From Bog-473 sp052140165 (GTDB lineage: Bacteria > Actinomycetota > Acidimicrobiia > Acidimicrobiales > RAAP-2), in the NCBI GenBank assembly GCA_052140165.1, contig JBKQUM010000041.1, forward strand, positions 1-64,000: a stretch of DNA of 64,000 bases, given 5' to 3'. The notes under the pieces were generated by a model. That model saw nothing but the letters and a program-made list of their open reading frames with translations, did not search any database and had not been told where the DNA came from. This document shows, in pieces, positions 42,254-51,690 of this stretch. The translations under genes and the position numbers were made by a program. The stretch's first letter is position 1. The number at the start of each line of letters is the position of its first letter.

Positions 42254-44698
42254 ATGAGCGTCGAGGCCGGGACTGTTCAGAGCGGAGCACCCTCGAACGA
42301 GCCCGTCCGTCGCCGCGCCTGGCGTTCGATCGTCTTTGCCCCTACAGGCGACGGCACCCGCCGTCGGCGGGGTTCGGACGGGTTTCGATTGGGGGCGGCG
42401 GTCACCGTGATCCTGATCGGGCTGGCGATCACCCATGTCGATCCGGTGTCCGAGCACAAGGTTCTGCACTTCATCAGTCCGCCGCCCGACGGCGTGCGCT
42501 GGCTGGTCACGAGCATCTACGTGTTCGGGTCCTTCGGCCTGATCGTGATCCTGGGGACGGTCGCGTTCCTGTCGCACCGTCGAGTCGTCCTGCGAGACCT
42601 TGCGACAGCCGGGCTTGCGGCTTTCGCCTTCTCGGCGCTGATGTGGCTCGTCTTCGGCATGACCGGCGGTCGGCCGAACGACGCGACCCTGACCGGGTAC
42701 AACCTCGATTACCCGGTGGCCATCGTGGCTGCGGCAGTGGCGGTGACCATGGCCGCGCTGCCGTACTTGTCTTGTAGTGTCCAGCGGCTGGTTGAGCTGG
42801 TCATCGGGTTGACGGCGGTGGCCACAGTGGTGGCCGGCGACGGCCTCCCGGTGAACGTCGCGGCCAGCGTGGCACTCGGGTGGGGCACCGTGGCGCTGCT
42901 CCACTTGGTCTTCGGGTCGCCCCTCGGTCTGCCCTCGGGGGAGGAGCTTGCCGTTGTGCTGGGCGATCTCGGAGTGCCCGTGGGCACCCTGTCGCCGGCA
43001 GACCACCAGGTCTGGGGGGTGGCGCGCTACAGCGGCACCGATCTCAACGGCGGGACCGTCACCGTCTCCCTTTACGGTCGTGACGCCGCTGACGCCCAGT
43101 TGCTCTCGAAAACCGGTCGATTCCTCTTCTATCGAGACTCAGGTCCGGCCCTCTCGTTTTCCCGGATCCAGCAGGTCGAGCACGAGGCGTACATGACTCT
43201 CCTGGCCGAGCGGGCCGGCGTTACACGCTCGCACGTGCTCGTGGCCGGAATCGGTGGTCCGAGTGGGGACGCTGCCCTGGTCGTGCGGCCTCCCGTCGGC
43301 ACCCGTCTGGGAGAGCTCGACGAGGCGAGTCTCAGCGACGAGGCGCTGGACGCACTCTTTCTCACCATGCTCGCCATGCGTCGTGCCCGGATCGCCCACG
43401 GTGCACTGAGCGGCGAGACGATCGTGGTCGATCCCACAGGGTCGAATGTCTCATTGACCGACTTCAGAACCGCCTCGCAGAGTCCGACCGAGGAGCGCCT
43501 CGACGCCGACCTGGCTGGGGCCCTGGCCGCGGCGGGGCTGGTCGCCGGGCCCGAGCGGACTGCTGCCGCGGCGCGGCGAGTGCTGCCGAAGGAGACGGTT
43601 GCGGTCGCTCTGACACATCTCCGCCGGGCCAGCCTCGATCGTGCCGTTGCGGCAGGTCTCAAGGGCCGCAAGCAACTGCTCGAGGACGTGCGCACCAGGA
43701 CTGCGCAGGCCTTCGAGATCGAGGTGCCCCAGCTGACCGAGCCAAAGCGGGTCAGCTGGGGGACGATCGTGATGACCATCGGCACTCTCGTCGGTGGGTG
43801 GGCCCTGATCCTGGTCCTGATCAAGGTAGGGCAGTCGTTCGACACAATCAAGGGGGCGGCATGGGGCTGGGTGGGCGCGACGGCCATCCTGGCTCAGCTG
43901 GCCTACCCCTCGACCGCGCTGTCGGAGATCGGCACCGTGAGGGGGGTGCTCCCGTACGGACGAGTGGTGGCTCTTGAATTCGCCAATGCCTTCACGTCGT
44001 TAGCCGGCGGGACGCCGGCCACGTTCGCCACTCGGGTGCGCTTTTTCCAGCAGCAGGGCTTCGGCGCCACCCAGGCGGTGACCTCGGGAGCTCTGGTGAG
44101 CACGACCAGCTGGATCGTGAAGGGCTCTCTCTTTCTCATCTCCCTGCCTCTGGCGTGGGGCAACCTCAACTTCTCGAACGACGGTCAGAACGCCTCCGGC
44201 AATCATGGCAAGGCCATCTGGCTGCTCCTGGCTGTGATCGTGCTGGTCGTCGTGCTCATCGGTGTGGCTCTGGCCGTCCCGCGCCTTCGACGCCTGGCCG
44301 CCGACAAAGCCCGTCCCAAGCTGCGCCAGGTGTGGGCGGACTTGAAGATCCTCGCGACCACACCGGCCAAATTGGTCGAGCTGGTCGGAGGGGCGATCTC
44401 GGGTCAGCTGATGGTGGCGCTGGCCCTGGGAGCAGCGCTCCACGCCTTCGGGCAGCACCTCTCCCTGGCCACCATCTTCATCGTCATCACCATCGCGTCG
44501 ATGCTCGGGGGCGTCTCCCCGGTGCCTGGGGGCATGGGCGTGGTGGAGGCGGGGATGATCCTCGGCCTGACGGCAGCGGGCATTCCAGAGACCGACGCCG
44601 TCGCGGCAACGTTCGTCCAGCGCATGTTCACCTCGTACCTGCCGCCCCTGTGGGGATGGTTCGTCCTTGTCTGGATGCGCAAGCGGGAGTACTTGTAG
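42254..44698 (+). CDS. LPG-synthase-type membrane protein with internal pseudokinase domain
   Basis: The 814-residue protein has three parts. Residues ~40-225 hold about five helices. About 235-490 is a soluble kinase-like region: GRDAADAQLLSK for the beta3 part, AHGALSGETI in place of the catalytic loop HGDLxxxN, and LTDFRTAS in place of DFG. Loss of the loop Asp and Asn argues for a pseudokinase. About 495-814 is an LPG_synthase_TM (UPF0104) bundle ending in PVPGGMGVVEAGMILGL. This architecture occurs in Actinobacteria, where function is unproven; lipid flipping or lipid transfer is possible. The start is ATG 42254, since the TTG 42245 alternative adds only three residues. Confidence 0.8.
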   Translation: MSVEAGTVQSGAPSNEPVRRRAWRSIVFAPTGDGTRRRRGSDGFRLGAAVTVILIGLAITHVDPVSEHKVLHFISPPPDGVRWLVTSIYVFGSFGLIVILGTVAFLSHRRVVLRDLATAGLAAFAFSALMWLVFGMTGGRPNDATLTGYNLDYPVAIVAAAVAVTMAALPYLSCSVQRLVELVIGLTAVATVVAGDGLPVNVAASVALGWGTVALLHLVFGSPLGLPSGEELAVVLGDLGVPVGTLSPADHQVWGVARYSGTDLNGGTVTVSLYGRDAADAQLLSKTGRFLFYRDSGPALSFSRIQQVEHEAYMTLLAERAGVTRSHVLVAGIGGPSGDAALVVRPPVGTRLGELDEASLSDEALDALFLTMLAMRRARIAHGALSGETIVVDPTGSNVSLTDFRTASQSPTEERLDADLAGALAAAGLVAGPERTAAAARRVLPKETVAVALTHLRRASLDRAVAAGLKGRKQLLEDVRTRTAQAFEIEVPQLTEPKRVSWGTIVMTIGTLVGGWALILVLIKVGQSFDTIKGAAWGWVGATAILAQLAYPSTALSEIGTVRGVLPYGRVVALEFANAFTSLAGGTPATFATRVRFFQQQGFGATQAVTSGALVSTTSWIVKGSLFLISLPLAWGNLNFSNDGQNASGNHGKAIWLLLAVIVLVVVLIGVALAVPRLRRLAADKARPKLRQVWADLKILATTPAKLVELVGGAISGQLMVALALGAALHAFGQHLSLATIFIVITIASMLGGVSPVPGGMGVVEAGMILGLTAAGIPETDAVAATFVQRMFTSYLPPLWGWFVLVWMRKREYL

Positions 44699-44812
44699 AG
44701 CCCACCGACCGGCGTGACGTCGCCCGGACAGCCCCGGGCTGCGCAACCGTGCACGGCTAAGGTCGCTGCGGGGAACACGCAGTCCACTCAGGAGATTGAT
44801 ACAGGGCAGACG

Positions 44813-45448
44813 ATGGAAGGTCGACTACCGCCTCGGTTGTATCTCGAGCTGGTCCGCGAGCCGGACCACGTGAACACACGTGCGGCGGCCGTCGAAGCAG
44901 CCGGCTGGGAGGTCTCCATCTGGGACCCGGCGACCACCTCGGATGACGATCTGCCGAGGCTGCAGCCGCGCTGCGACGGCGTGGTGATCGGAGAGGGCGA
45001 TGGGGGAGTGGTGGAGTCGCCGTCTGGAGCAACCACGGTCGTGCCCCTGGTGCGTTATCCCCGTCCGCCTCAAGGATCGTGCTCGGGTGAGCGGACAACA
45101 GGCATCCTGCTGGTTCTCATCTCGGCGAAGCAGCGCGAGTCGGCGCAGGAACTGCGCGATTGGGGCGACTTCGTGCATCTTCGGCACATTGCTGAGGCGG
45201 CGGTGCCTGGGTACCGGACGATCACACCCTGGGAGAACGAGTCCTCGGGAACCCCTCGGTTCTGCCATCTGTACGAGATGGTCGGAGACGATCCCCAGGG
45301 CACCTTCGAACAGATGACCCCGCGTGTGCGCCAACGCCTTGATCGCGCCGCCTTCGAGGAGTGGGCGTGGCATCCCCAACTCATGATCGAGGAGTCTCGG
45401 ACCTATCGCCGGCGAGAGCCGGACCGGATCCAGGTACACCATGCATGA
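44813..45448 (+). CDS. Conserved hypothetical protein, possible dimeric alpha/beta-barrel
   Basis: From ATG 44813 the product has 211 residues; the frame is open from 44714 but the upstream part looks non-coding. The N-terminal half has PRLYLELVREPDHVNTRAAAV, then WEVSIWDP. The C-terminal half has PRFCHLYEMVGDDPQGTFEQM, which resembles EthD-like ferredoxin-fold proteins often linked to catabolic clusters. No catalytic motif is identifiable. It follows the LPG-synthase-like gene on the same strand. Confidence 0.5.
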   Translation: MEGRLPPRLYLELVREPDHVNTRAAAVEAAGWEVSIWDPATTSDDDLPRLQPRCDGVVIGEGDGGVVESPSGATTVVPLVRYPRPPQGSCSGERTTGILLVLISAKQRESAQELRDWGDFVHLRHIAEAAVPGYRTITPWENESSGTPRFCHLYEMVGDDPQGTFEQMTPRVRQRLDRAAFEEWAWHPQLMIEESRTYRRREPDRIQVHHA

Positions 45449-45536
45449 ACTGATGTAAGGTGCGCTGCAGACCCAAATTCCGGGGAGACTTGGCGAGTTG
45501 CCCAGGACAAACCGGCCTCGGAGTTGTGGAATACAC

Positions 45537-45722
45537 ATGAACGTTCCCCTTTCATCGATCAGCGGAGGATTCATCGCTCTCTGGTCAGTTCTCTACTTCG
45601 TCCTCCTGATAACCCTCGGAGTGATATCCATCAGAAAGGGACACTGGGTGATGTTCCTCATCGGCATCTTCCTGCCTCTCTTTTGGTTCATCGGGGCCCT
45701 CATGCCGCGCAGAGTGCGCTGA
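45537..45722 (+). CDS. Small membrane protein (61 residues)
   Basis: Two hydrophobic helices (FIALWSVLYFVLLITLGVIS and MFLIGIFLPLFWFIGALM) flank a short basic loop (RKGHW), with a basic tail RRVR. ATG 45537 has GGAG at about 13 bases and a reasonable context, and the open frame upstream of it is unlikely coding. The layout is that of a phospholipase D-nuclease N-terminal-like or superinfection-type hairpin, but it is too short to assign. Confidence 0.55.
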   Translation: MNVPLSSISGGFIALWSVLYFVLLITLGVISIRKGHWVMFLIGIFLPLFWFIGALMPRRVR

Positions 45723-45793
45723 GGCGATCACGTCGCCCCCGACGACCCGGCTTCCTTCACCTCACTGATCCAGCGGTCTACGGGTAGGAAGCG

Positions 45794-46612
45794 ATGCTCA
45801 AGGACAGTGAGGTTCGGCTCCCCGCAACGGCGAGGGAGGCCGTCCGCGATCAGCTCGCGTTGACATTCCAGCCTCCGTACGAGAGCCCAGTCACCATCGC
45901 CGTGAACGGCGCGCTGATGAGCTCCGCTTGGTTCTTCCTTCCAACGGGGTTGAGGGACAAGGTGTTCACGCTTCATGGCACGCTCGCCTTCGCGCTGATA
46001 CTGGCGGCATGGATGTACTCGGACGTTCCCTCGACCAACATCCTTGGGCCCGACGCCGCACGAACGGTATCCGCGCTGGAGGATCCCACCATGATCCGCC
46101 GGATGCTCTACGCCAAGAACGTCGTGCTTTGGCTGATGGTCACTCCCATCTGCGCCCTGGTGGCGGTCATCAACGGGATAATCAATCAGTCACTGCTGTC
46201 CACCCTGTACACGGTCGTCGCCATTGTGGTCCTTCCATTCGGCTTCCTTGCCATCTCGGCTTGGGTCGGGATCTTGTTCCCTTATCATCCGATCCCGTTG
46301 CGTTATCGGTGGGAACATCGCCGGCCTCGCAGGCGGATGCTGGTCCGATGGGCGGTGCTCGTCGTCACGCCGTATGTGCTCGTTCCGGTGTTGGGCTCGC
46401 TGATGCTGACGCCTTCACTGCTCTTGTGGGGTTTCACCGCCCCACACGGCCTTTCCCAGAAGCTGCCGGACCACGACCTTGGCCTTGGAATCGCTGTCGC
46501 CTGCGCGATCGCGGTGGTCTGCTCTGTCGGAGGCCAGCGGTTGGGTGGAGCGATGGTCGGGAGGAGGCGGGCGAAACTCCAGGCGTTCCTGTCGGACCCG
46601 CTGAGGGGATAG
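45794..46612 (+). CDS. Integral membrane protein of unknown function
   Basis: The 272-residue protein has about six hydrophobic segments and a conserved-looking cytoplasmic N-terminus (VRLPATAREAVRDQLALTFQPPYESP). The loop YSDVPSTNILGPDA and YHPIPLRYRWEHRRPRRRM are the only distinctive features. It could be an ABC-2-like permease lacking its ATPase, but I cannot assign a family. It is convergent with the SDR gene that follows, 31 bp away. Confidence 0.6.
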   Translation: MLKDSEVRLPATAREAVRDQLALTFQPPYESPVTIAVNGALMSSAWFFLPTGLRDKVFTLHGTLAFALILAAWMYSDVPSTNILGPDAARTVSALEDPTMIRRMLYAKNVVLWLMVTPICALVAVINGIINQSLLSTLYTVVAIVVLPFGFLAISAWVGILFPYHPIPLRYRWEHRRPRRRMLVRWAVLVVTPYVLVPVLGSLMLTPSLLLWGFTAPHGLSQKLPDHDLGLGIAVACAIAVVCSVGGQRLGGAMVGRRRAKLQAFLSDPLRG

Positions 46613-46643
46613 GCGCGTCCCCCACTCGGCCTGGGCGGTTCCT

Positions 46644-47384
46644 TCAGATGTACATGCCGCCGTTCACGCCGATGATCTGGCCCGTGATGTAACTGCCGCC
46701 ATCGGAGCAGAGGAAGGAGCAGGCGGCGCCGATGTCGGCCGGGGTGCCCGCTCTGCCGAGCGGCACCATGGGACCGACCACGTCCACCCCGGGGAAATCG
46801 CCGGCGGCCTCCGCCGCCCGTGCCATCGGGGTGTCCACCAGGCTGGGCGGAATCGTGTTGACCGTGATGCCATGGCGTGCGAGATCGACCGCCAGAGCCT
46901 TCGTCAGTGCGATGACGCCGCCTTTCGAGGCGGCGTAGTGGGCCATGTTGGGCGCTCCCGATTGGGCGCTCGAGGACGAGATGGTGACGATGCGGCCCCA
47001 GCCGTCGGCGAGCATGTCGGGCACTGCCGCCTGGACGCAATTGAACGTACCGGTGAGGTTCACCGCGATGATCCTGTCCCACTTGTCGGCCGTGATGTCG
47101 AGCAGGGAATCGAAGGATTCCACGCCTGCGCTCGTCACGAGGATGCCGACCGGACCGAGCTCGGCGCGGACCCGCCCGAAGGCCGCGTCGACCGACGGCC
47201 GGTCCGCGACGTCGGCCTCGACGGGGAGGACCCGGGATCTCCCGGCCGCGATGTGGGTCGCCGCCGCTTCGGCGCCCTCGCCGTCCCGATCGAGAATGGC
47301 GACGTCGTGACCGTCGGCGACGAAGCATCGGGCCACGCCGAGCCCGATGCCGGACGCCCCGCCGGTGACCACGGCGACGCTCAC
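46644..47384 (-). CDS. SDR-family oxidoreductase coupled to P450
   Basis: The 246-residue classical SDR has TGGASGIG near 7-14, the Ser in SISSSSAQ and YAASKG (catalytic Tyr and Lys) near 147-151, and the C-terminal TGQIIGVNGGMYI. The GTG start at 47384 shares GTGA with the P450 stop, so the two are translated as a pair. Using the longer frame would add 20 residues translated from inside the P450 gene. The likely job is to oxidise the alcohol made by the P450 to a ketone. Confidence 0.9.
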   Translation of the reverse strand: MSVAVVTGGASGIGLGVARCFVADGHDVAILDRDGEGAEAAATHIAAGRSRVLPVEADVADRPSVDAAFGRVRAELGPVGILVTSAGVESFDSLLDITADKWDRIIAVNLTGTFNCVQAAVPDMLADGWGRIVTISSSSAQSGAPNMAHYAASKGGVIALTKALAVDLARHGITVNTIPPSLVDTPMARAAEAAGDFPGVDVVGPMVPLGRAGTPADIGAACSFLCSDGGSYITGQIIGVNGGMYI

Positions 47385-48667
47385 GGCGTCACCACGCCCG
47401 GCGTGAACTCCAGGTGGAGGGCGCTCAGGCCGCGCAGGACCCACGTGGGTTCGTACCGGTAGTGACGTGCAGTCGGGGGGCCGTGATGTTCCTCGTCCAG
47501 CCGGATGTCACGCATCCTGTCGAGGATGCGGTCAAGACTGACGCGGCCCTCCGCTCGTGCCAAGGGACCTCCCGGACAGGTGTGAGCGCCTCGGCCGAAC
47601 GCCATGTGCGCCCTGGCGTTGGGTCGGTCCACGAGGAACTCCGCCGGATCGGTGAAGCGCCGGGGATCGCGATTGGCGGCACCGTTCAGCAACATGACCG
47701 GCGTGCCCGCCTGAATGTCCACCCCGCCGATCGTGGTGGAGCGGCGTGCCAGGCGGAAGTCGGCTTTCACGGGGCTCTCGATACGCAGGGACTCTTCGAT
47801 GAAGCCCGGGACGAGCTCCTTGTGCGACCGAAGCTCGTCCTGGAGCTCCGGGTACTCGGAAAGGTACTTCAATGCGATGGCAAGCAGGCGTGCCGTCGTT
47901 TCTTGGCCGGCCGCGAACAGGAAGGTGGCCGTCCGCACGACGGAGGTGACGTCGGGCATGGTGCCGTCGGGGTATGTCGCCAGGGCCAGATCGGTCAGCA
48001 CGTCCTTTCGGGGATGGCGGCGTCGGTCCTCGATGTACTGAGAGAACCATTCGTCGAGCCACGCCAGCGCGTTGAGTCCCACCCGGTCGTCCTCACCGGC
48101 ACCGAGCTCTCCGGGCACCTGACTCAGGCCGAATCCCTCACGGAACCGCTGATGATCCTCTTCGGGCACCCCGAGCAGATCAGCGACGACGAGCATGGCG
48201 AAGGGTTGTGAATAGGCGGCGATGAACTCGCATCGCCCGTCGGCCACGAACTCGTCCAGCAATCGGTCGGCCAGCCGCGACATGAATGCCTCGTTCTCCA
48301 AGAGGCGCTTCGACGTGATCAGACGCATGACGAGCGCCCGTTCCCGGGTGTGATCCGGCGGATCCATGGTGACCATGTGCTCGTTCATGGGAAGTTGATT
48401 CCGGTGCTGGTCGATGATGTCGCTGACGTCGTCACCCTCGAGGGGGACGGGGAACGTCGCGAAGGGACCGATGACCGAGTTGCACGACGAGAACGTTGCC
48501 GTGTCGCGATAGACCTCGCCCGCCTCCTCGTAGCCCGTCACAGCGACCACCCCGTGGTTCGGCAGTGGAAGCACCGGGCACTGGGCGCGCAGTTGCTCGA
48601 AGTAGGGGTACGGGTCTTCGAGGAGTGATGTGTCACTGAAGAAGTCGATGTTCTCCCAGTCGTCCAC
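47381..48667 (-). CDS. Cytochrome P450
   Basis: The 428-residue soluble bacterial P450 hydroxylates a hydrophobic substrate using external ferredoxin electrons. It has the DPYPYFEQLRAQCPVL start, MDPPDHTRERAL, I-helix FLFAAGQETT with the proton-relay Thr, K-helix EESLR (ExxR) and the haem loop FGRGAHTCPGGPLA with Cys364. GTG 48667 is preferred, with AAGGGAG eight bases upstream; the longer frame would run through the operator region. No ferredoxin gene adjoins. It is divergent from a TetR gene and co-translated with the SDR. Confidence 0.93.
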   Translation of the reverse strand: MDDWENIDFFSDTSLLEDPYPYFEQLRAQCPVLPLPNHGVVAVTGYEEAGEVYRDTATFSSCNSVIGPFATFPVPLEGDDVSDIIDQHRNQLPMNEHMVTMDPPDHTRERALVMRLITSKRLLENEAFMSRLADRLLDEFVADGRCEFIAAYSQPFAMLVVADLLGVPEEDHQRFREGFGLSQVPGELGAGEDDRVGLNALAWLDEWFSQYIEDRRRHPRKDVLTDLALATYPDGTMPDVTSVVRTATFLFAAGQETTARLLAIALKYLSEYPELQDELRSHKELVPGFIEESLRIESPVKADFRLARRSTTIGGVDIQAGTPVMLLNGAANRDPRRFTDPAEFLVDRPNARAHMAFGRGAHTCPGGPLARAEGRVSLDRILDRMRDIRLDEEHHGPPTARHYRYEPTWVLRGLSALHLEFTPGVVTP

Positions 48668-48710
48668 CCCGGTCTCCCTTCGCGCATGAGCGGCGGCCGA
48701 ACCCCCGCCC

Positions 48711-48753
48711 CTGCTGAGCAGTCGCACAGCAGATTTTGGCATCTGCTTAGCAG
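48711..48753. promoter_or_regulatory. Nested palindromic operator between P450 and TetR genes
   Basis: Two 11-bp palindromes, CTGCTGAGCAG (48711-48721) and CTGCTTAGCAG (48743-48753), have centres 32 bp apart (three helical turns). Between and overlapping them is another inverted pair, AGCAGAT at 48728-48734 and ATCTGCT at 48741-48747. This is a likely binding site for the adjacent TetR repressor, controlling itself and the P450-SDR operon. Confidence 0.7.
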
Positions 48754-48781
48754 CCGCCGCGACGTGTGGCAAGTTGTTGCC

Positions 48782-49384
48782 GTGGCAACCTCGTCCCAGC
48801 CCCGGCGCATCGGTGCCGCCGACTCCAAGACGCGGGCCCGGCTGGTCGATGCGGCCGAGGAGCTCTTGCGGGAGGAGGGCTACGCCGCGGTCACCTCACG
48901 GAAAGTGGGGGCGAGGGCGGACCTCAAGCCCCAGCTCGTGCACTACTACTTCCGCACGATGGACGACCTCTTCACGGAGGTGTTCCGGCGTCGGGCCGAA
49001 GAGAACCTGGCCCGCTTCGAACGGGCCATGGCCGCGGACCCGTCGTTGAGGACGCTGTGGAGGCTCAACGCCGACCCGCGCGGTGCCGCCTTCTCAATCG
49101 AGTTCGTCGCGTTGGCGAACCACCGCAAGGTGATACGTGCCGAGATCGCCCGCTACGCCGAGCGATTCCGCGCCGCCCAGCTCGAGGCCCTCACCGCGGC
49201 GCTGGCGGCCGACGGCATCACGCCCGAGCAACTCCCCCCGATCGTGGCAATGCTCATGATGACCGGCCTCTCCCAGGTGCTCGCTCTCGAGGAAGCCCTG
49301 GGGGTCACTGCAGGTCATGACGCCACCGTCTCGTTCGTGCAGAGTGTGATCGACAGGCTCGAACCGATGACCCGCGAGGGGTGA
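48782..49384 (+). CDS. TetR-family transcriptional regulator
   Basis: From GTG 48782 the protein has 200 residues. The N-terminal HTH (RARLVDAAEELLREEGYAAVTSRKVGARADLKPQLVHYYF) is standard. The ligand-binding C-terminal domain lies at about 65-200. The longer open frame would begin inside the operator palindromes and is rejected. It very likely represses the divergent P450-SDR pair through the nested CTGCTNAGCAG sites. The inducer is presumably the pathway substrate or an acyl-CoA derivative. Confidence 0.88.
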   Translation: MATSSQPRRIGAADSKTRARLVDAAEELLREEGYAAVTSRKVGARADLKPQLVHYYFRTMDDLFTEVFRRRAEENLARFERAMAADPSLRTLWRLNADPRGAAFSIEFVALANHRKVIRAEIARYAERFRAAQLEALTAALAADGITPEQLPPIVAMLMMTGLSQVLALEEALGVTAGHDATVSFVQSVIDRLEPMTREG

Positions 49385-49427
49385 TACGACACCGAACGGT
49401 GTGCGCGGGTTCCCCGAGCGTCTCCGC

Positions 49428-50969
49428 TCACGCGCCCTCTCTGAGCTGGCGCTTGAGGACCTTCCCCGAGGGGTTGCGGGGCAGTGTGTCGAGCAGCGTG
49501 ATCTCCCTGGGTACCTTGAACCGGGCCAGCTGGGTGCGGCAGTGTTGCACGAGGATGTCCGGCGTCACTGCAGCGTCGTCGCGCACGACGACGAACGCCA
49601 CCGGCACTTCACCCCATCGATCATCGGGACGGCCCACCACGGCCGCTTCGATCACCGAGTCGTGTTCGTACAGAACCCGCTCCACCTCCGAGCTCGCGAT
49701 GTTCTCACCCCCAGACACGATCATGTCCTTGAGGCGATCGACGATGAACAGGTATCCGTCCTCGTCTCGGACGCCGATGTCGCCGGTATGGAACCAGCCC
49801 CCGGCGAACGCGGCGAGGGTCGCGTCCGGGTCCCGCCAATAGCCCTTGAAGACCTTTGGCCCTCGCAGGACGATCTCTCCGTGTGCGCCGGCGGGCACGG
49901 AGTTCCCCGCCGTGTCCCATAGGTCGAGCTCCAGGTAGAGGCACGGCCGCCCGACGCTCCCGAGCTTGCTCACGATGCTGCGCCGGTCGAGGAAGGTGTC
50001 ACCGGAGACCGTCTCGGTCAGGCCGTACGCGTCGGCGAACCATGCCGACGAGAACACTCGTTGGATCCGCTCAATGAGCGGGATTGGCATCTTCTCGCCA
50101 CCGTTGATGACGACGCGTACCGACGACAGGTCGCGCTGCTCAATGTCGGGCAGCGCCATGATGGCGTTGACCATGGCAGGCGCCAGCCACACCGTCGTCA
50201 CCTGAGATCGTTCGAGCTCGTCGACGACGCGGGGCGCATCGAAGGAACGATGGATGATGATGGTCGCACCCGCGGCGATCAAGGAAGTGGTTGTCAGGTC
50301 GAGAGCACCGACGTGGTACAAGGGGCCGCACGCGAGGCCGAGATCGGAGCCGGTGAAACCGAACTCGACGAGATGCGCCAGGTTCTTCCACGTGAGGTTG
50401 GCATGTGTGATCATGACGCCCTTGGGTCGGCCGGTCGTGCCCGAGGTGTACATCAGGCGATGGACGTCGTCAGCCTCCGCTGGGACGCGCGCCGCTCTGC
50501 GGGGACAGGCGCGGAGGTCAGCGAGCGTCGTCCATCCGCTCGGAGGAGATGCCGACACGCAGGCGCGGACGAGAGCGGTCTCCATTCCCTGCGTGGCGTC
50601 GCTTGCAAGCTCCACCAGCGACTCGTCACACGTGAGGGCCCGAGCGCCGGAGTGTTCCAGGATGTACCGCACCTCCGGCGCGGCAAGCCGCCAGTTGATG
50701 GGCATCGCGATGGCGCCGAGGTAATTGGCCGCGAAGATCGTCTCGAGAAACTCGGGACAGTTGTAGGAGAGGAGGGCCACCACATCACCACGGCCGACGC
50801 CGCCTTCGGACAGGCCGCCCGCGAGCGCAATCACGCGCTCGGCCATCTCCCCGTACGTCGTGGTCTGACCGTCGAACACCGTGATCGCCTTGTCTGGTGA
50901 ACGGGAGGCGTGGTGGGCCAGCACCGCGAACCAGTTCATATCCGCCGGAGTCGTCAGCGTGGCAGTCAT
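49428..50969 (-). CDS. Acyl-CoA synthetase (FadD-like, ANL superfamily)
   Basis: The 513-residue enzyme activates a carboxylic acid as its CoA thioester through an acyl-AMP. It contains the P-loop YTSGTTGRPKG at 174-184, ADAYGLTETVSGD, the hinge region GGWFHTGDIGVRDEDGYLFIVDR followed by LKDMIVSGGENI, and the catalytic Lys in NPSGKVLKRQL near the end. Length is normal for medium or long-chain or aromatic acyl-CoA ligases. The start has GGAG eight bases upstream. It diverges from a TetR gene, so it probably acts in degradation. Confidence 0.93.
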   Translation of the reverse strand: MTATLTTPADMNWFAVLAHHASRSPDKAITVFDGQTTTYGEMAERVIALAGGLSEGGVGRGDVVALLSYNCPEFLETIFAANYLGAIAMPINWRLAAPEVRYILEHSGARALTCDESLVELASDATQGMETALVRACVSASPPSGWTTLADLRACPRRAARVPAEADDVHRLMYTSGTTGRPKGVMITHANLTWKNLAHLVEFGFTGSDLGLACGPLYHVGALDLTTTSLIAAGATIIIHRSFDAPRVVDELERSQVTTVWLAPAMVNAIMALPDIEQRDLSSVRVVINGGEKMPIPLIERIQRVFSSAWFADAYGLTETVSGDTFLDRRSIVSKLGSVGRPCLYLELDLWDTAGNSVPAGAHGEIVLRGPKVFKGYWRDPDATLAAFAGGWFHTGDIGVRDEDGYLFIVDRLKDMIVSGGENIASSEVERVLYEHDSVIEAAVVGRPDDRWGEVPVAFVVVRDDAAVTPDILVQHCRTQLARFKVPREITLLDTLPRNPSGKVLKRQLREGA

Positions 50970-51054
50970 CAGCGCTCCTTCACGGCTGGGATCTCACGGA
51001 GCATTCCGCTTGGTCATGTGGCGCGTCCTCCATGGACCGCTAACCTCGCTACTG

Positions 51055-51672
51055 ATGACACGGGCGGAAGGGACCGGTGACACTCGGCGCAGGGCCAACT
51101 GGCAGGCGCGCCGTGAAGCCATCGTCGACACGTCCGCACGCGTCTTCGCCCGGGGTGGGTATCACGCGACGGGCATCACGGAACTTTGTGTTGCGAACGA
51201 TCTCGGGAAGGGCGCGCTCTACCACTACATCGGCTCCAAGGAGGAGTTGCTCGCAGCCATCCACGACCGGGTGATGGACGAGGTGATGCTCGGGGCAGAT
51301 CGTGTGGCGGAGGCGGGGGGCTCGCCGCCGGAGCAGCTGGCAATGCTCGGCCACGAGCTTCTCGACGTGATCCACCGTTACCCGGATCACGTCTGGGTCT
51401 TCCTCCACGAGTTTCCTGCGCTCACCGGTGACAGAGCCGAGCAGTTCCGTCAGCGGCGCCGTCAGTACGAGCGACGGGTCGAGGACGTTCTCCAGGCTGG
51501 CGTCGACTCGGGCGAGTTTCGTGAACTGCAGCCGAGGCTGACCGCCCTGGCCTGGCTCGGGATGCACAACTACACGTACCTGTGGCTGAAGGCGGGCGGG
51601 CCGCTCTCGGCTCGAGACGTGGCACAGCCGTTCGCGGAGATCTTCATGCGAGGCATTACCAACCCCCCGTAG
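51055..51672 (+). CDS. TetR-family transcriptional regulator
   Basis: The 205-residue regulator has its HTH at about 14-60 (REAIVDTSARVFARGGYHATG then DLGKGALYHYIGSKEEL). The C-terminal domain resembles TetR_C_17/KstR2-like groups that sense acyl-CoAs. ATG 51055 is used because upstream codons are not regulator-like and overlap the divergent fadD start region. It is a candidate for the protein that binds the TGTACCG-N2-CGGTACA sites in this cluster, although none of those sites is at its own promoter. Confidence 0.87.
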   Translation: MTRAEGTGDTRRRANWQARREAIVDTSARVFARGGYHATGITELCVANDLGKGALYHYIGSKEELLAAIHDRVMDEVMLGADRVAEAGGSPPEQLAMLGHELLDVIHRYPDHVWVFLHEFPALTGDRAEQFRQRRRQYERRVEDVLQAGVDSGEFRELQPRLTALAWLGMHNYTYLWLKAGGPLSARDVAQPFAEIFMRGITNPP

Positions 51673-51690
51673 GCATTCGGTCTGCTGCCC

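Noticed and set aside
49389..49402. ACACCGAACGGTGT palindrome as terminator between TetR and fadD
   Set aside because: The stem is six pairs with a two-base centre and no T-run. It may be chance or a weak operator.
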